Source: an uncultured Clostridia bacterium
GTDB taxonomy: Bacteria > Bacillota > Dehalobacteriia > UBA4068 > JAAVYR01
Reading direction: 5' to 3'
NCBI GenBank assembly: GCA_946562005.1
Contig: CAMNVD010000014.1
Location: 1 to 20,787 of the forward strand
Length of the DNA stretch: 20,787 nt
Shown: positions 13,197 through 20,787 of the stretch, one piece after another
Layout of the letters: each line of letters opens with the position of its first letter
Numbering within the stretch: the stretch's first letter is position 1
Program-made: the position numbers and the translations under genes
Notes under the pieces: generated by a model
What the model was told of the DNA's origin: nothing
The model's database searches: none
What the model saw: the letters and a program-made list of their open reading frames with translations, nothing else

Positions 13197-14582
13197 CTAA
13201 ATTTTAAACCCGCCAATGCCTAATCCCTGCATCACAGAAGTGATTAAGATGAGCAGCAAAAGAACTGGCGCCACCCAACGTATCATCACACGATACAATT
13301 TCTCCCGGCGAAACACTGCGCCCTCTGCCCGCACTTCTTCTTCTACGACAGAAGTACCCACTCCATAGCCAATCAAAATGCAGGTAAACAGTGCCACAAT
13401 AGGCATAAGCACAGAGTTAGAAATGAAATCAAAGAAATCCAGAAAAGCCATACCTAAAAGCTGCACCCCGGACCAAGGCCCATAGCCAAGACAAGAAAGG
13501 ATACCTAATGCGAATAGTAACACCGTCACCAGCAGAACTGTGACGCCTCTTTTCAAATGAAACTTATCCATAAAAGAAGAAACTATAGCCTCCATCAAAG
13601 AGATGGAAGAGGTAAGGGCTGCAAATCCCACCAAAAGGAAAAAGAGAGAGCCGACCAAGCCTCCTGCCGGCATAGTTTCAAACACCTTAGGTAATACGCC
13701 AAACATCAACCCAGGGCCAGCCGTAGACTGTACCATAGTGGTATCCCCGCCGCTAAATGCCACTACTGCCGGAATAATCATCAGTCCAGCAATCATGGCT
13801 ATTCCCGTATCAAAAATTTCAATTTGTCCCACAGAGTGCTCCAACTTATTTTCCTTTTTCATATAAGAGCCATAAGTAATCATAATGCCCATAGCCAAGG
13901 ACATCGAGTAGAACATCTGCCCCATAGCGGCCAACACCGTCATCCAAGAGAAATGAGAAAAGTCCGGTAACAAGTAAAACTTCAACCCTGCCATAGCACC
14001 AGGAATCGTCAGAGAAAACCCTGCTACCACAATAGAGAGAACCACTAAAATAGGCATCAATACCTTGCTAGCTTTCTCAATGCCCTTTTCCACCCCAAAG
14101 CCTACAATAACAGCCGTTAGTAAGATAAAGAGCACAAACCACAGCACAGGACTGCCCAATACGCCCGGTTCTCCTGCCGCAATGAAGTTACCAAAGAATT
14201 GGTCGCCGGCCGCCGTAAGACCGTTGCCTCTAGTAAATTCAAATAAATATTTCAGAACCCAGCCGCCAATCACGCAATAATAAGGCGTGATAATGATAGG
14301 CACCAATGCCGCAAGCCAACCCAAAAAAGAAAATCGCTTGCTTAAAGCTCCATATGCGCTAATGCAAGATAACCTGGTTTTCCGACCAATGGCAATTTCT
14401 GTCACCATCAAAGCAAAACCAAAGGTTACCAATAGCAACACATATACCAAAAGAAAAACACCGCCGCCGTACTTTGCCGCTAAATAAGGAAAGCGCCATA
14501 AATTGCCTAGCCCTACGGCAGAGCCAGCCGCCGCCATAACAAAACCTAACCGACTGGAAAAACTGCTCCGACTCGTTGTCAT
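13197..14582 (-). CDS. Sodium-dependent transporter, NSS/SNF family
   Basis: This is an inner-membrane symporter that uses the sodium gradient to import amino acids or related compounds, with the LeuT fold. The 461 residues begin SSRLGFVMAAAGSAVGLGNL and WRFPYLAAKYGGGVFLLVY, the highly conserved first helix with the sodium and substrate site. About eleven hydrophobic helices follow. The substrate is not readable; bacterial relatives take up tryptophan, tyrosine, leucine or alanine. GGGAG lies about ten bases before the ATG. It stands between the rpoD terminator and the tRNA promoter, and its own promoter is not obvious in the 45 bases after the rpoD terminator. Its position between rpoD and trmK is not the usual arrangement. 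Confidence 0.95.
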   Translation of the reverse strand: MTTSRSSFSSRLGFVMAAAGSAVGLGNLWRFPYLAAKYGGGVFLLVYVLLLVTFGFALMVTEIAIGRKTRLSCISAYGALSKRFSFLGWLAALVPIIITPYYCVIGGWVLKYLFEFTRGNGLTAAGDQFFGNFIAAGEPGVLGSPVLWFVLFILLTAVIVGFGVEKGIEKASKVLMPILVVLSIVVAGFSLTIPGAMAGLKFYLLPDFSHFSWMTVLAAMGQMFYSMSLAMGIMITYGSYMKKENKLEHSVGQIEIFDTGIAMIAGLMIIPAVVAFSGGDTTMVQSTAGPGLMFGVLPKVFETMPAGGLVGSLFFLLVGFAALTSSISLMEAIVSSFMDKFHLKRGVTVLLVTVLLFALGILSCLGYGPWSGVQLLGMAFLDFFDFISNSVLMPIVALFTCILIGYGVGTSVVEEEVRAEGAVFRREKLYRVMIRWVAPVLLLLILITSVMQGLGIGGFKI

Positions 14583-14626
14583 TTACCAAAAACTCCCTTT
14601 CCCATTCTCTTCTTCTTGTCTCCTAG

Positions 14627-14669
14627 TGAAAAACGGCTGCGCCGTCTATCAAGGGGCTCTCAGCCGTTT
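14627..14669 (-). terminator. Terminator after rpoD
   Basis: On the minus strand, AAACGGCTG (14661-14669) pairs with CAGCCGTTT (14631-14639) across a 21-base loop, followed by TTTTTC. It lies about 35 bases past the rpoD stop. Confidence 0.75.
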
Positions 14670-14704
14670 ATCATTCATTTATCGATTATTGATTTGCATT
14701 GATT

Positions 14705-15805
14705 CTATTCTAAATAATCTTTTAACTTCTTGCTGCGGCTAGGATGTCGTAACTTCCGCAACGCCTTCGCCTCTATCTGACGAATCCGTTCTCTGGTCAC
14801 ACCAAATTCCTGTCCCACTTCTTCCAATGTGCGGGAACGTCCATCCTCCAAACCAAACCGTAACTGCAATACCTTCTTTTCCCTAGCAGTAAGGGTGCAC
14901 AGTACATCATCCAGCTGTTCCTTTAAGAGGAAAAAGGAAGCTGCTTCTGCCGGTGCCAAAGCGTCTTCATCCTCAATGAAATCCCCCAAATGGCTATCTT
15001 CTTCTTCACCGATAGGCGTTTCTAAAGATACCGGTTCCTGAGAGATTTTGAGGATTTCCCTTACCCGCTCGGTAGGAATGTCCATTTCTTTGGCAATTTC
15101 TTCCGGAGAAGGGTCCCGCCCCAACTCCTGGATAAGCTGCCGCTGAATACGAATGAGCTTATTGATGGTTTCCACCATATGGACGGGAATACGAATGGTT
15201 CTTGCCTGGTCGGCAATAGCCCGGGTAATGGCTTGGCGAATCCACCAAGTAGCATAGGTGCTAAACTTAAAGCCTTTGCGGAAGTCAAATTTTTCCACAG
15301 CCTTAATAAGCCCCAGGTTCCCCTCCTGAATCAAATCCAAAAAGAGCATACCTCTACCCACATACCGTTTAGCAATACTTACTACCAAGCGAAGATTTGC
15401 TTCCGAAAGACGTCTTTTGGCTTCTTCGTCTCCCTGCTCCATACGCATCGCCAGCTCTACTTCTTCTTCCGCAGAAAGCAACGGCACCCGACCGATTTCC
15501 TTCAGGTACATTCTCACAGGGTCATCTATGGCAATGCCGTCGGGGACAGAAATATCCATTGCTTCTATGCTAGGCGGAATATCTTCCTGGGCTTCTGCCA
15601 ACGCTTCGATGGTTTCCTCAGGCTCTCCGCCGACTTCGATGCCCAACTGTCCCAGATGTTCATAGATTTCTTCCATTTGTTCTGGGCTAAGCTCCACATC
15701 ACCAATGGCCTCGATTAGCTCCCCATAGGTAACAGAGCCTTTTTTCTTGGCAGACTCTATTAACTTTTTTAAGTTTTCTGCTTTTGTTTGTTCCACTTTC
15801 ACCAA
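14705..15805 (-). CDS. rpoD: RNA polymerase principal sigma factor RpoD/SigA
   Basis: This is the housekeeping sigma factor that directs RNA polymerase to -10/-35 promoters. The 366-residue protein has region 1.1 at the N-terminus (about 5-60), region 1.2 (DPVRMYLKEIGRVPLLSAEE), and the almost universal region 2 (NLRLVVSIAKRYVGRGMLFL, then FSTYATWWIRQAITRAI). Region 3 and region 4 follow, the latter with the helix-turn-helix GVTRERIRQIEAKALRKLR (about 332-350). The length is typical of a Firmicutes SigA. The start is either TTG 15805 or GTG 15802. A GAGGGGG site lies three bases before the first and six before the second, so GTG 15802 may be the true one. It follows dnaG by 26 bases without a terminator, hence one operon. 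Confidence 0.97.
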   Translation of the reverse strand: MVKVEQTKAENLKKLIESAKKKGSVTYGELIEAIGDVELSPEQMEEIYEHLGQLGIEVGGEPEETIEALAEAQEDIPPSIEAMDISVPDGIAIDDPVRMYLKEIGRVPLLSAEEEVELAMRMEQGDEEAKRRLSEANLRLVVSIAKRYVGRGMLFLDLIQEGNLGLIKAVEKFDFRKGFKFSTYATWWIRQAITRAIADQARTIRIPVHMVETINKLIRIQRQLIQELGRDPSPEEIAKEMDIPTERVREILKISQEPVSLETPIGEEEDSHLGDFIEDEDALAPAEAASFFLLKEQLDDVLCTLTAREKKVLQLRFGLEDGRSRTLEEVGQEFGVTRERIRQIEAKALRKLRHPSRSKKLKDYLE

Positions 15806-15831
15806 AGTCCCCCTCTTTCCAGCCTGCTAGG

Positions 15832-17643
15832 TTACCTATTTAGTCGCTGGATTTCCTTTTGCATCACAGAAATTTCCTGCAATAAGATTAATTCCTGGGT
15901 TGCGTCTCCCTTTATTTTTTCAAATTCACCACGAGATTTCTCTACTTCCCGCTGTAAATGTTCTACCTTAATAGCCCGAATACAACTAGCCGCCAGCTCT
16001 TCAATATCCTCTGCCGGCATATCCTCAGCTAAAATCTCTGCGCCTAGGCTTAAGGGCTCCCCCGCAAGCCCTGTTAGTAAATTAGCTAGTTGCCAATCAT
16101 AATCATCCAGACTATCGCGGACCGTCTGCAACAACTGGACAATGGTTTCATCCGCCCATTGTTCAACGCTCAGCTCCTCTTCCGCCATTTGCCAGATAGC
16201 TTTATTTTCCAGCATCAATCGCAGTAAGAGCTTCTTCACCTGCATCTCTCGGCGACGCTGTTTGGGTACAGCAGCAGGATTTCTAGGACGCCTTCCTCTA
16301 GGGCCATCGATACGATAGCCATTTTTTTGCAAATCCGCATAGATACTTTCCGGTGGTACATCCAGCCGTCCGGCTACCAATGCGATGAAACTATCCCGCT
16401 CTACCAAACTACTGCATTTTGCCATGTCAGGTAATAATTCTTTGACGATGGCCCCTTTTCCTTCCGGTTTTTCAGAATCATATTTTTTTAATGCCAGATT
16501 TAACTTAAAATCTAACACACCAAGAGATTTCTGCGCCACCAAATCCTGCCAGCCAGCTTTACCATTGGCTTTTAGGAAATCATCAGGGTCTTGTCCGTCA
16601 GGAAAAGATACGATTTTTAGGGTAAAGCCCTGTTCCCGCAAGATATCAATGCCCCGCACTGTGGCCTTAATACCAGCGCCGTCACCATCATAGGCCAAAA
16701 TCACATGGTCCGTATAGCGCTTCAAGAGCCTGCCATGCTCAGGTGTAAAAGCCGTACCCAGAGAGGCGACGGCATTAGCCACACCATGCTGATGAGCTGT
16801 CAGCACATCCATATAGCCTTCCATAATCACTGCGCAATTTTCCTTGCGGATAGAAGGCCCCGCAACAAAAAGCCCATAAAGGTTTTCTGATTTATTAAAA
16901 ATTAGCGAATCCTGGGAATTGAGATATTTGGGCAATTCCTGGTCCAACACTCGACCGCCGAAAGCAATAAACTGCCCCTTATAGTCCAGGATAGGATACA
17001 TCACCCGATTGCGAAATTTATCATAACATTTTTGGTTTTTACTGCTTTTGCTAATAAGACCGGCCTCTATCATGTCGTTATCCCGAAAGCCTGCCTGGGA
17101 TAAATACTGATATAGCCCATCCCAAGGTTCTGCCGGACTATAGCCTAGCTTAAAGTCAGCAATAATCTTCTGGTCCAGGCCGCGCCCGGCAAGGTAAGCT
17201 CGACCCGCAGCCCCCTCCGGTGCCTTTAAGAGCATTTGCTGATAAAAGCCCGCCGCCCGTTCATACATATCATAAAAGGTCTTTTTCTTATGCTGACGGG
17301 AAATATCTTTTTGGGAATATTGCGCCTCCGGGATGGTTACGCCGTATTGGTCAGCTAGTTTTTCTGCGGCTTCCGGCAGTGTGAGGCTTTCTTGTTCCAT
17401 GACAAAATTTATCACATTGCCCCCATGCTGACAGCCAAAGCAATAAAAAATCTGTTTATCAGGAGACACCACAAAAGAAGGCGTATCCTCACTGTGAAAG
17501 GGGCATAATCCAACAAAGTTACGGCCCTGCTTCTTGAGAGACACATAGCCGCTAACGACTTCTACGATATCTGCTTTTTGTCGGATTTCTTCTATGATTT
17601 CAGGAGGAACAAACCTTGCCAAAATATCCACGCCTGCTTTCAC
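15832..17643 (-). CDS. dnaG: DNA primase DnaG
   Basis: Primase makes RNA primers for DNA replication and works with the replicative helicase. The 603 residues show the CHC2 zinc domain at the N-terminus (Cys47, His50, Cys68 and Cys71 in CPFH and FYCFGC). The catalytic core follows, with the TOPRIM motifs VIMEGYMDVLTA and ILAYDGDGAG, and then a C-terminal helicase-interaction domain. The length is normal. The first possible start is GTG 17643, without a clear ribosome binding site. Other starts are a GTG at 17631 and a TTG at 17625 giving the common MARFVPPE beginning, so the exact N-terminus is uncertain. A strong promoter lies just upstream, and rpoD follows in the same operon. Confidence 0.97.
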   Translation of the reverse strand: MKAGVDILARFVPPEIIEEIRQKADIVEVVSGYVSLKKQGRNFVGLCPFHSEDTPSFVVSPDKQIFYCFGCQHGGNVINFVMEQESLTLPEAAEKLADQYGVTIPEAQYSQKDISRQHKKKTFYDMYERAAGFYQQMLLKAPEGAAGRAYLAGRGLDQKIIADFKLGYSPAEPWDGLYQYLSQAGFRDNDMIEAGLISKSSKNQKCYDKFRNRVMYPILDYKGQFIAFGGRVLDQELPKYLNSQDSLIFNKSENLYGLFVAGPSIRKENCAVIMEGYMDVLTAHQHGVANAVASLGTAFTPEHGRLLKRYTDHVILAYDGDGAGIKATVRGIDILREQGFTLKIVSFPDGQDPDDFLKANGKAGWQDLVAQKSLGVLDFKLNLALKKYDSEKPEGKGAIVKELLPDMAKCSSLVERDSFIALVAGRLDVPPESIYADLQKNGYRIDGPRGRRPRNPAAVPKQRRREMQVKKLLLRLMLENKAIWQMAEEELSVEQWADETIVQLLQTVRDSLDDYDWQLANLLTGLAGEPLSLGAEILAEDMPAEDIEELAASCIRAIKVEHLQREVEKSRGEFEKIKGDATQELILLQEISVMQKEIQRLNR

Positions 17644-17671
17644 TAAATTAACTTTAATTCAATTCGCCACA

Positions 17672-17701
17672 ATTAGACTTTTTCCTTCTTTCTCTTGTCA
17701 A
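17672..17701 (-). promoter_or_regulatory. Promoter of dnaG-rpoD
   Basis: On the minus strand, a perfect TTGACA (17696-17701) is followed after 18 bases by TCTAAT (17672-17677). The transcript would begin near 17665, so the leader is only about 20-40 bases depending on which start codon is used. Confidence 0.8.
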
Positions 17702-17714
17702 AAAGTAACAAGCC

Positions 17715-17840
17715 TATTTTCTGCCTGATTAGGGAGAATTATGCATAAATACGGCTTTAGGGGACATACTAGCCATAGGAAGTGACCAAACCCTGCTTTG
17801 TATTTCGTCCGTACAAGGATAGCCTGACCGGCAAAGAGGT
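17715..17840 (-). ncRNA. Candidate structured RNA in the dgt-dnaG gap
   Basis: On the minus strand, TTGCCGGTCAGG (about 17824-17835) can pair with CCTAATCAGGCAG (about 17720-17732), with one bulge and one mismatch. Inside, AAATAC (17800-17805) pairs with GTATTT (17747-17752) and AGGG with CCCT, separated by near-symmetric AAAGC/AAAGCC internal loops. The two pairing blocks leave a wide internal bubble, so the overall shape recalls 6S RNA. I recognise no conserved 6S sequence, and the upstream promoter is poor (only an AT-rich TATATA box). The strand is favoured because its mismatches become G-U pairs. Confidence 0.3.
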
Positions 17841-17888
17841 TTGCTTACTTCCTTTCTTTATATAAAATTTTATCTTTTATGATTGCCT

Positions 17889-18860
17889 CTATGATTTCCC
17901 CGCTATTTCATTATACTTTTGCAGCGCAAAGCTATCGCTCATGCCCGCAATATAATCCAATACCATTACATAAGGCTGGGCCTGCACCGCTGTAGCCGGC
18001 AGCAACTCCAGATGGTCTAAATAATACGCATAAAGCTGGTGAATCATCCGCTCCACAGTAGCCTCTTCTATCAATGCCTCCTCATTGCGGTATACCTGGG
18101 CAAAGAGAAAAGACCGTAATTCCATCATTAAATCATAAGCGTGAGCCGACATCTTTACTTCTGATTGATTTTGACTATTTTTGATAATATCCAGTACCAT
18201 ATAGTTGATGCGTTCCCCTTGAGACTGCCCCAACTCCACCTGCAAATGAGCAGGCACATCAGAAGGTCCCAAAATACCACTTCTGATAGCGTCATCCAAA
18301 TCATGATTCACATAAGCAATCCTATCGGCGATGCGGACAATCTGCCCCTCTAATGTATGAGGAAAATGCTCTTCTCCAGAGTGAGAAATAATGCCGTTCC
18401 GCACTTCCCAAGTTAAGTTTAGCCCCTGTCCGTCTTTTTCTAGCACATCTACTACCCGCAAGCTATGCTTATTATGACGAAAAGTCGGTAAGATTTTCTG
18501 AATGGCCCGCTCCCCGCTATGGCCAAAGGGCGTATGGCCCAAATCATGGCCCAAGGCAATGGCCTCTGTCAAATCCTCATTTAACAGAAGCGCCCGAGCA
18601 ATGGTCCTAGCAATCTGCGCTACCTCCAACGTATGAGTGAGACGGGTACGGTAATGGTCGCCTTCCGGCGCAATAAACACCTGGGTCTTATGTTTTAGTC
18701 GGCGAAATGCCTTGCAATGAAGGATACGGTCTCGGTCCCGTTGATATTCTGTACGTATAGGACAAGGAGATTCTGGTCTTTCCCTGCCTTTTGTAGCGCA
18801 ACTTTTCGCTGCCAAAGGGGACAAATATTGCTGTTCTATAACTTCCCAATCTTCCCGCAC
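17889..18860 (-). CDS. dgt: Deoxyguanosinetriphosphate triphosphohydrolase-like protein
   Basis: An HD-domain enzyme of the dNTP triphosphohydrolase family, which cleaves dGTP and often other dNTPs to nucleoside and triphosphate. The 323-residue form is the shorter type common in Firmicutes. Metal ligands are visible: His76 in RTRLTHTLEVAQIAR, His105-Asp106 in ALGHDLGHTPFGHSGE, and a later Asp in VRIADRIAYVNHDLDDAIR. The N-terminal RTEYQRDRDRILHCKAFRRL is a family hallmark. The start is GTG 18860, with AGGAGG and a further GGAGG directly upstream. It precedes dnaG-rpoD in the same direction, a frequent Firmicutes order, although a 245-base gap with a dnaG promoter separates them. Confidence 0.95.
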   Translation of the reverse strand: MREDWEVIEQQYLSPLAAKSCATKGRERPESPCPIRTEYQRDRDRILHCKAFRRLKHKTQVFIAPEGDHYRTRLTHTLEVAQIARTIARALLLNEDLTEAIALGHDLGHTPFGHSGERAIQKILPTFRHNKHSLRVVDVLEKDGQGLNLTWEVRNGIISHSGEEHFPHTLEGQIVRIADRIAYVNHDLDDAIRSGILGPSDVPAHLQVELGQSQGERINYMVLDIIKNSQNQSEVKMSAHAYDLMMELRSFLFAQVYRNEEALIEEATVERMIHQLYAYYLDHLELLPATAVQAQPYVMVLDYIAGMSDSFALQKYNEIAGKS

Positions 18861-18962
18861 TATTTCCTCCTCCTTCCAGGTCTAGGTAGGATTCTTTTTT
18901 TAGAAATTTCTTCCTTTTTTAGGAAATTCCTCTTTTCCCCGCTTCCTCTTTGCCTGCCCATT

Positions 18963-18971
18963 TGTTATAAT
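18963..18971 (+). promoter_or_regulatory. Extended -10 promoter of the DUF4321 gene
   Basis: TGTTATAAT is a complete extended -10 element; the -35 region at 17-base spacing (TTCCTC) is poor. Transcription from about 18978 would give a leader of about 130 bases that contains the palindromic repeat at 18995-19070. Confidence 0.6.
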
Positions 18972-18994
18972 AATATATACTTTTTATTATCTGA

Positions 18995-19070
18995 TGTCAT
19001 TCTGAGCGAAGTCGAAGAATCTTTTCTAACCATAAAGCTTAAAGATCCTTCACTTTCGTTCAGGATGACA
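18995..19070. repeat. 76-bp palindromic repeat of the TGTCATTCTGAGCG type
   Basis: The element starts TGTCATTCTGAGCGAAGTCG and ends in the inverted partner of TGTCATCCTGAACGAAAGTG. The arms are about 30 bases, with some six mismatches, around a 15-base centre. Elements of this consensus are scattered in many copies through Firmicutes and other genomes and behave like small non-autonomous palindromes. Here it lies in the leader of the DUF4321 gene and would fold into a long hairpin in the mRNA. Confidence 0.85.
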
Positions 19071-19109
19071 GCATGGTATACTTTATCATATGGAAGGAGG
19101 AATTTATTT

Positions 19110-19358
19110 ATGGCTTATGGCAAAAGCAGCACTGCCATGCTGATTATCCTAATCGTCATCGGAAGCATCTTCGGCTCATTACTAGGAGAAATCTTTGGCA
19201 ACTTCTTCCCCATGCTAAACAGCAGTTACACTATGGGTTTTGCCCCATTCACCCTAGACTTAATGGCTATTTCTTTCACCGTTGGCATACAAATCAAAGT
19301 GAGCATTTTCACCATTTTAGGGTTTTTCCTAGGGCTCTTTTTATACAAACGAATTTAG
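19110..19358 (+). CDS. DUF4321 family small membrane protein
   Basis: This 82-residue protein has two hydrophobic helices (about 10-35 and 55-80). The first is followed by a GEIFGNFFP loop and the second by a short basic tail (YKRI). The pattern IGSIFGSLLGEIFG ... PFTLDLMAISFTVGIQIKV ... GFFLGLFLYKRI fits the DUF4321 family of Firmicutes membrane proteins, whose function is unknown. The open frame reaches back to 18717, but that extension crosses the promoter, the palindromic repeat and the dgt start. The ATG at 19110 has GGAGG nine bases upstream, so I chose it. A terminator follows about 40 bases after the stop. Confidence 0.88.
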   Translation: MAYGKSSTAMLIILIVIGSIFGSLLGEIFGNFFPMLNSSYTMGFAPFTLDLMAISFTVGIQIKVSIFTILGFFLGLFLYKRI

Positions 19359-19395
19359 ACCGACTAATTTAGCATTTTTAAACTTTAGAAAATCA

Positions 19396-19433
19396 AAAAG
19401 AGACTGCAAAAATTGCAGTCCCTTTTATTTTTT
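19396..19433. terminator. Bidirectional terminator between DUF4321 and HD-GYP genes
   Basis: GACTGCAA and TTGCAGTC form an 8-bp core, extended by AAAAG/CTTTT outside one mismatch, with T/A runs on both sides. It ends both converging genes. Confidence 0.8.
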
Positions 19434-19438
19434 ACTGA

Positions 19439-20251
19439 TTACCGGAATGATAATGCTACCCCTTGTTTTACCCCATCCATTAAGCCATTGCCTTTCATCA
19501 GCTTCACAAAAAGCTCTACAAGCTCTGGGTCTAACGCCGTATGCGCATAATAACGCAACTCATCAGCAGCCTCGTCACAGGTAAGTCCCCGCTTATAAGG
19601 ATTAGCCGGGCGAGTTAAGCCATCATAAACCCACACAATAGAGAAAATACGACAAGCCAAAGGAATCTGATTACCAATGAGCCCTAACTGCCCGCTGCCG
19701 TCCCACCGTTCATGGTGACAACGAATCAACTCTGCGCAACCGGCTAGCGGCGCAAGCATGGACGCAATCACATAGCCATCCTCACTATGTTGATTCCAAC
19801 GGTCTTTCTCCCAGCCGGTACGGGTTTCTTTACTTTGTAAGATGCAGTTTGGCAAAGTAATTTTCCCTATATCATAGCAATAGCACAGTTGCTGATAACA
19901 GAGCATATCTGCTTCAGACATTTTTAGAGCATTCGCCAGCTTTTCTCCATAAAACACCAAACGCTGACATTTTTCTGCGCTTTCCCGAGAGGGACGAGTC
20001 GCATTGCCCACAAAGCCAATATCCTGAATAATACCGCTTGCGCAATAGATTTCTTTGCTTTTGCGCAAACCAATAACAACTAAAACACCAGCTACCAGGC
20101 TACGCAACACCAGGCGATACAAGGGTACCTCCGCCCATATGGCACCAGCAAAAGAATCTAAATGGCCATAAAAGCAAAATAACACTTCGTCTAACAACCA
20201 AAACAAAATGGCAATCCCACTATACATCAAGGCAGGTAATAAATACTGCAA
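19439..20251 (-). CDS. Membrane-anchored HD-GYP-like protein lacking two metal ligands
   Basis: HD-GYP proteins hydrolyse the second messenger cyclic di-GMP. This 270-residue protein has two N-terminal hydrophobic helices (about 2-27 and 47-62) and an HD-GYP-like domain from about residue 75. Retained marks are DIGKITLPNCIL, HSEDGYVI, RCHHERWDGSG and PLACRIFSI ... YDGLTRPANPYKRGL. Two ligands are gone: the HD pair reads Tyr-Asp (residues 126-127) and the family's ADVYDALT reads VWVYDGLT, so its first Asp is Trp. The GYP motif itself is GQL. It may bind rather than cleave cyclic di-GMP, or do something else. The open frame begins at TTG 20296, but AGGAGG seven bases before TTG 20251 decides the start. 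Confidence 0.82.
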   Translation of the reverse strand: MQYLLPALMYSGIAILFWLLDEVLFCFYGHLDSFAGAIWAEVPLYRLVLRSLVAGVLVVIGLRKSKEIYCASGIIQDIGFVGNATRPSRESAEKCQRLVFYGEKLANALKMSEADMLCYQQLCYCYDIGKITLPNCILQSKETRTGWEKDRWNQHSEDGYVIASMLAPLAGCAELIRCHHERWDGSGQLGLIGNQIPLACRIFSIVWVYDGLTRPANPYKRGLTCDEAADELRYYAHTALDPELVELFVKLMKGNGLMDGVKQGVALSFR

Positions 20252-20438
20252 AACAATGCCTCCTATATTCGATTCCAACAATCCATAAAAGTACAAAAAA
20301 CGACTTCTTTCTTATATTCTTGCTCTTTAATAATTTTCCTGCAAGAAAAATGAGATTTTTCTACTTTTTTTCCATATATATGAATTTTCTCTCAGATAAA
20401 AACACAACTTGTAGTATTCGGCAGGGTTTTAACGACTC

Positions 20439-20467
20439 TTTGCAGAAATATTTTTTTATAGTATAAT
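20439..20467 (+). promoter_or_regulatory. Promoter of the small gene at the right edge
   Basis: TTTGCA (20439-20444) precedes TATAAT (20462-20467) by 17 bases, with an A/T-only stretch between. The transcript would start near 20474, leaving a leader of about 58 bases. Confidence 0.7.
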
Positions 20468-20531
20468 CCTAAATAAGATTTTTCTATCCATAGTAGTTTT
20501 TAAAATGAACAAGTAAGAAAGGATGCTAACC

Positions 20532-20787
20532 ATGAATGAACCTATCAAGACATTTATCAAAGAACAAGCAGAAATCCTAATCACCGCCGATACCTGCTGC
20601 CCAGAGGCAAAAGGTGCAGCAGAAAATTTTCTGGCTGCGCTGGGTACAGAGAAAGAAGCAGCAGCCACAAAAGCACTCATCACAGAAATGGAAGAGGACA
20701 TTATGCCCATCGACCAATTAATCGACTTTGCCCAGTCGGACGCCGCTCTCCAAGTATTCGGAGCTGAAATGGCAAAGGGTGTAGCAG
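20532..20787 (+). CDS. Small conserved protein, 3' end cut by window edge
   Basis: Eighty-five codons are visible, beginning MNEPIKTFIKEQAEILITAD, and the frame is open at the edge. It is acidic and helical in character, with a Cys-Cys-Pro (about 23-25) and a stretch MEEDIMPIDQLIDFAQSDAA followed by QVFGAEMAKGV. AAGGA lies about ten bases before the ATG, and a good promoter stands upstream. I recall similar roughly 110-residue proteins in anaerobic Firmicutes that carry a doubtful 'Hsp90' label, but I see no Hsp90 motif here and assign no function. Relatives often end in a cysteine-containing tail, which would lie outside the window. Confidence 0.75.
   Translation, partial: MNEPIKTFIKEQAEILITADTCCPEAKGAAENFLAALGTEKEAAATKALITEMEEDIMPIDQLIDFAQSDAALQVFGAEMAKGVA

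Noticed and set aside
18717..19109. N-terminal extension of the DUF4321 frame to 18717
   Set aside because: It would cover the promoter and the palindromic repeat and overlap the dgt start; the family length and the GGAGG site favour 19110.
20456..20710. 84-codon minus-strand frame at the right end
   Set aside because: It is antisense to the small gene at 20532 and covers its promoter; no ribosome binding site.

Overview
The window looks like a chromosomal segment of a low-to-mid GC Firmicute. The gene order supports this: hpf-secA, dgt-dnaG-rpoD and trmK-nif3, with consensus sigma-A promoters, strong AGGAGG ribosome binding sites and hairpin-plus-U terminators. The RNase P RNA has type A landmarks, which argues against Bacillus-like Firmicutes. 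A member of the Negativicutes (gut or rumen anaerobes) is my best guess, but it is an inference; no 16S gene is present.

Left part (1-7157). The 5' part of secA and the hibernation factor gene hpf read leftward, followed by a cold-shock gene with its own promoter and a hairpin leader. Rightward comes an ACT-domain/UPF0210 gene pair, then a zinc-ribbon protein gene that shares a bidirectional terminator with the leftward threonine synthase gene. An EamA-type transporter gene and a small two-helix membrane protein gene follow.

Middle part (7166-14582). The RNase P RNA gene and trmK-nif3 are separated from their usual partner rpoD by about 5.6 kb. This gap holds a sodium-dependent (NSS family) transporter gene, a tRNA-Asn/tRNA-Met pair with an excellent promoter and terminator, and the most unusual object in the window. 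That object is a tandem array of three glycine-rich reading frames of about 390-435 codons, plus a broken fourth unit. The units share an invariant 67-bp block near their 5' ends, a conserved 3' end and a terminator-like inter-unit hairpin. None has a visible promoter, ribosome binding site or signal peptide, and the array lies directly behind a transcription terminator. They look like silent cassettes of a surface protein whose expressed copy would be elsewhere. That function is a hypothesis, not something the sequence proves.

Right part (14627-20787). rpoD, dnaG and dgt (leftward) form the classical macromolecular-synthesis cluster. The dgt-dnaG gap holds nested long-range complementarity that may be a small RNA. 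Beyond it lie a small DUF4321 membrane protein gene whose leader carries a 76-bp palindromic repeat of the widespread TGTCATTCTGAGCG type, a membrane-anchored HD-GYP protein that has lost two metal ligands, and the start of a small conserved protein cut by the window end.
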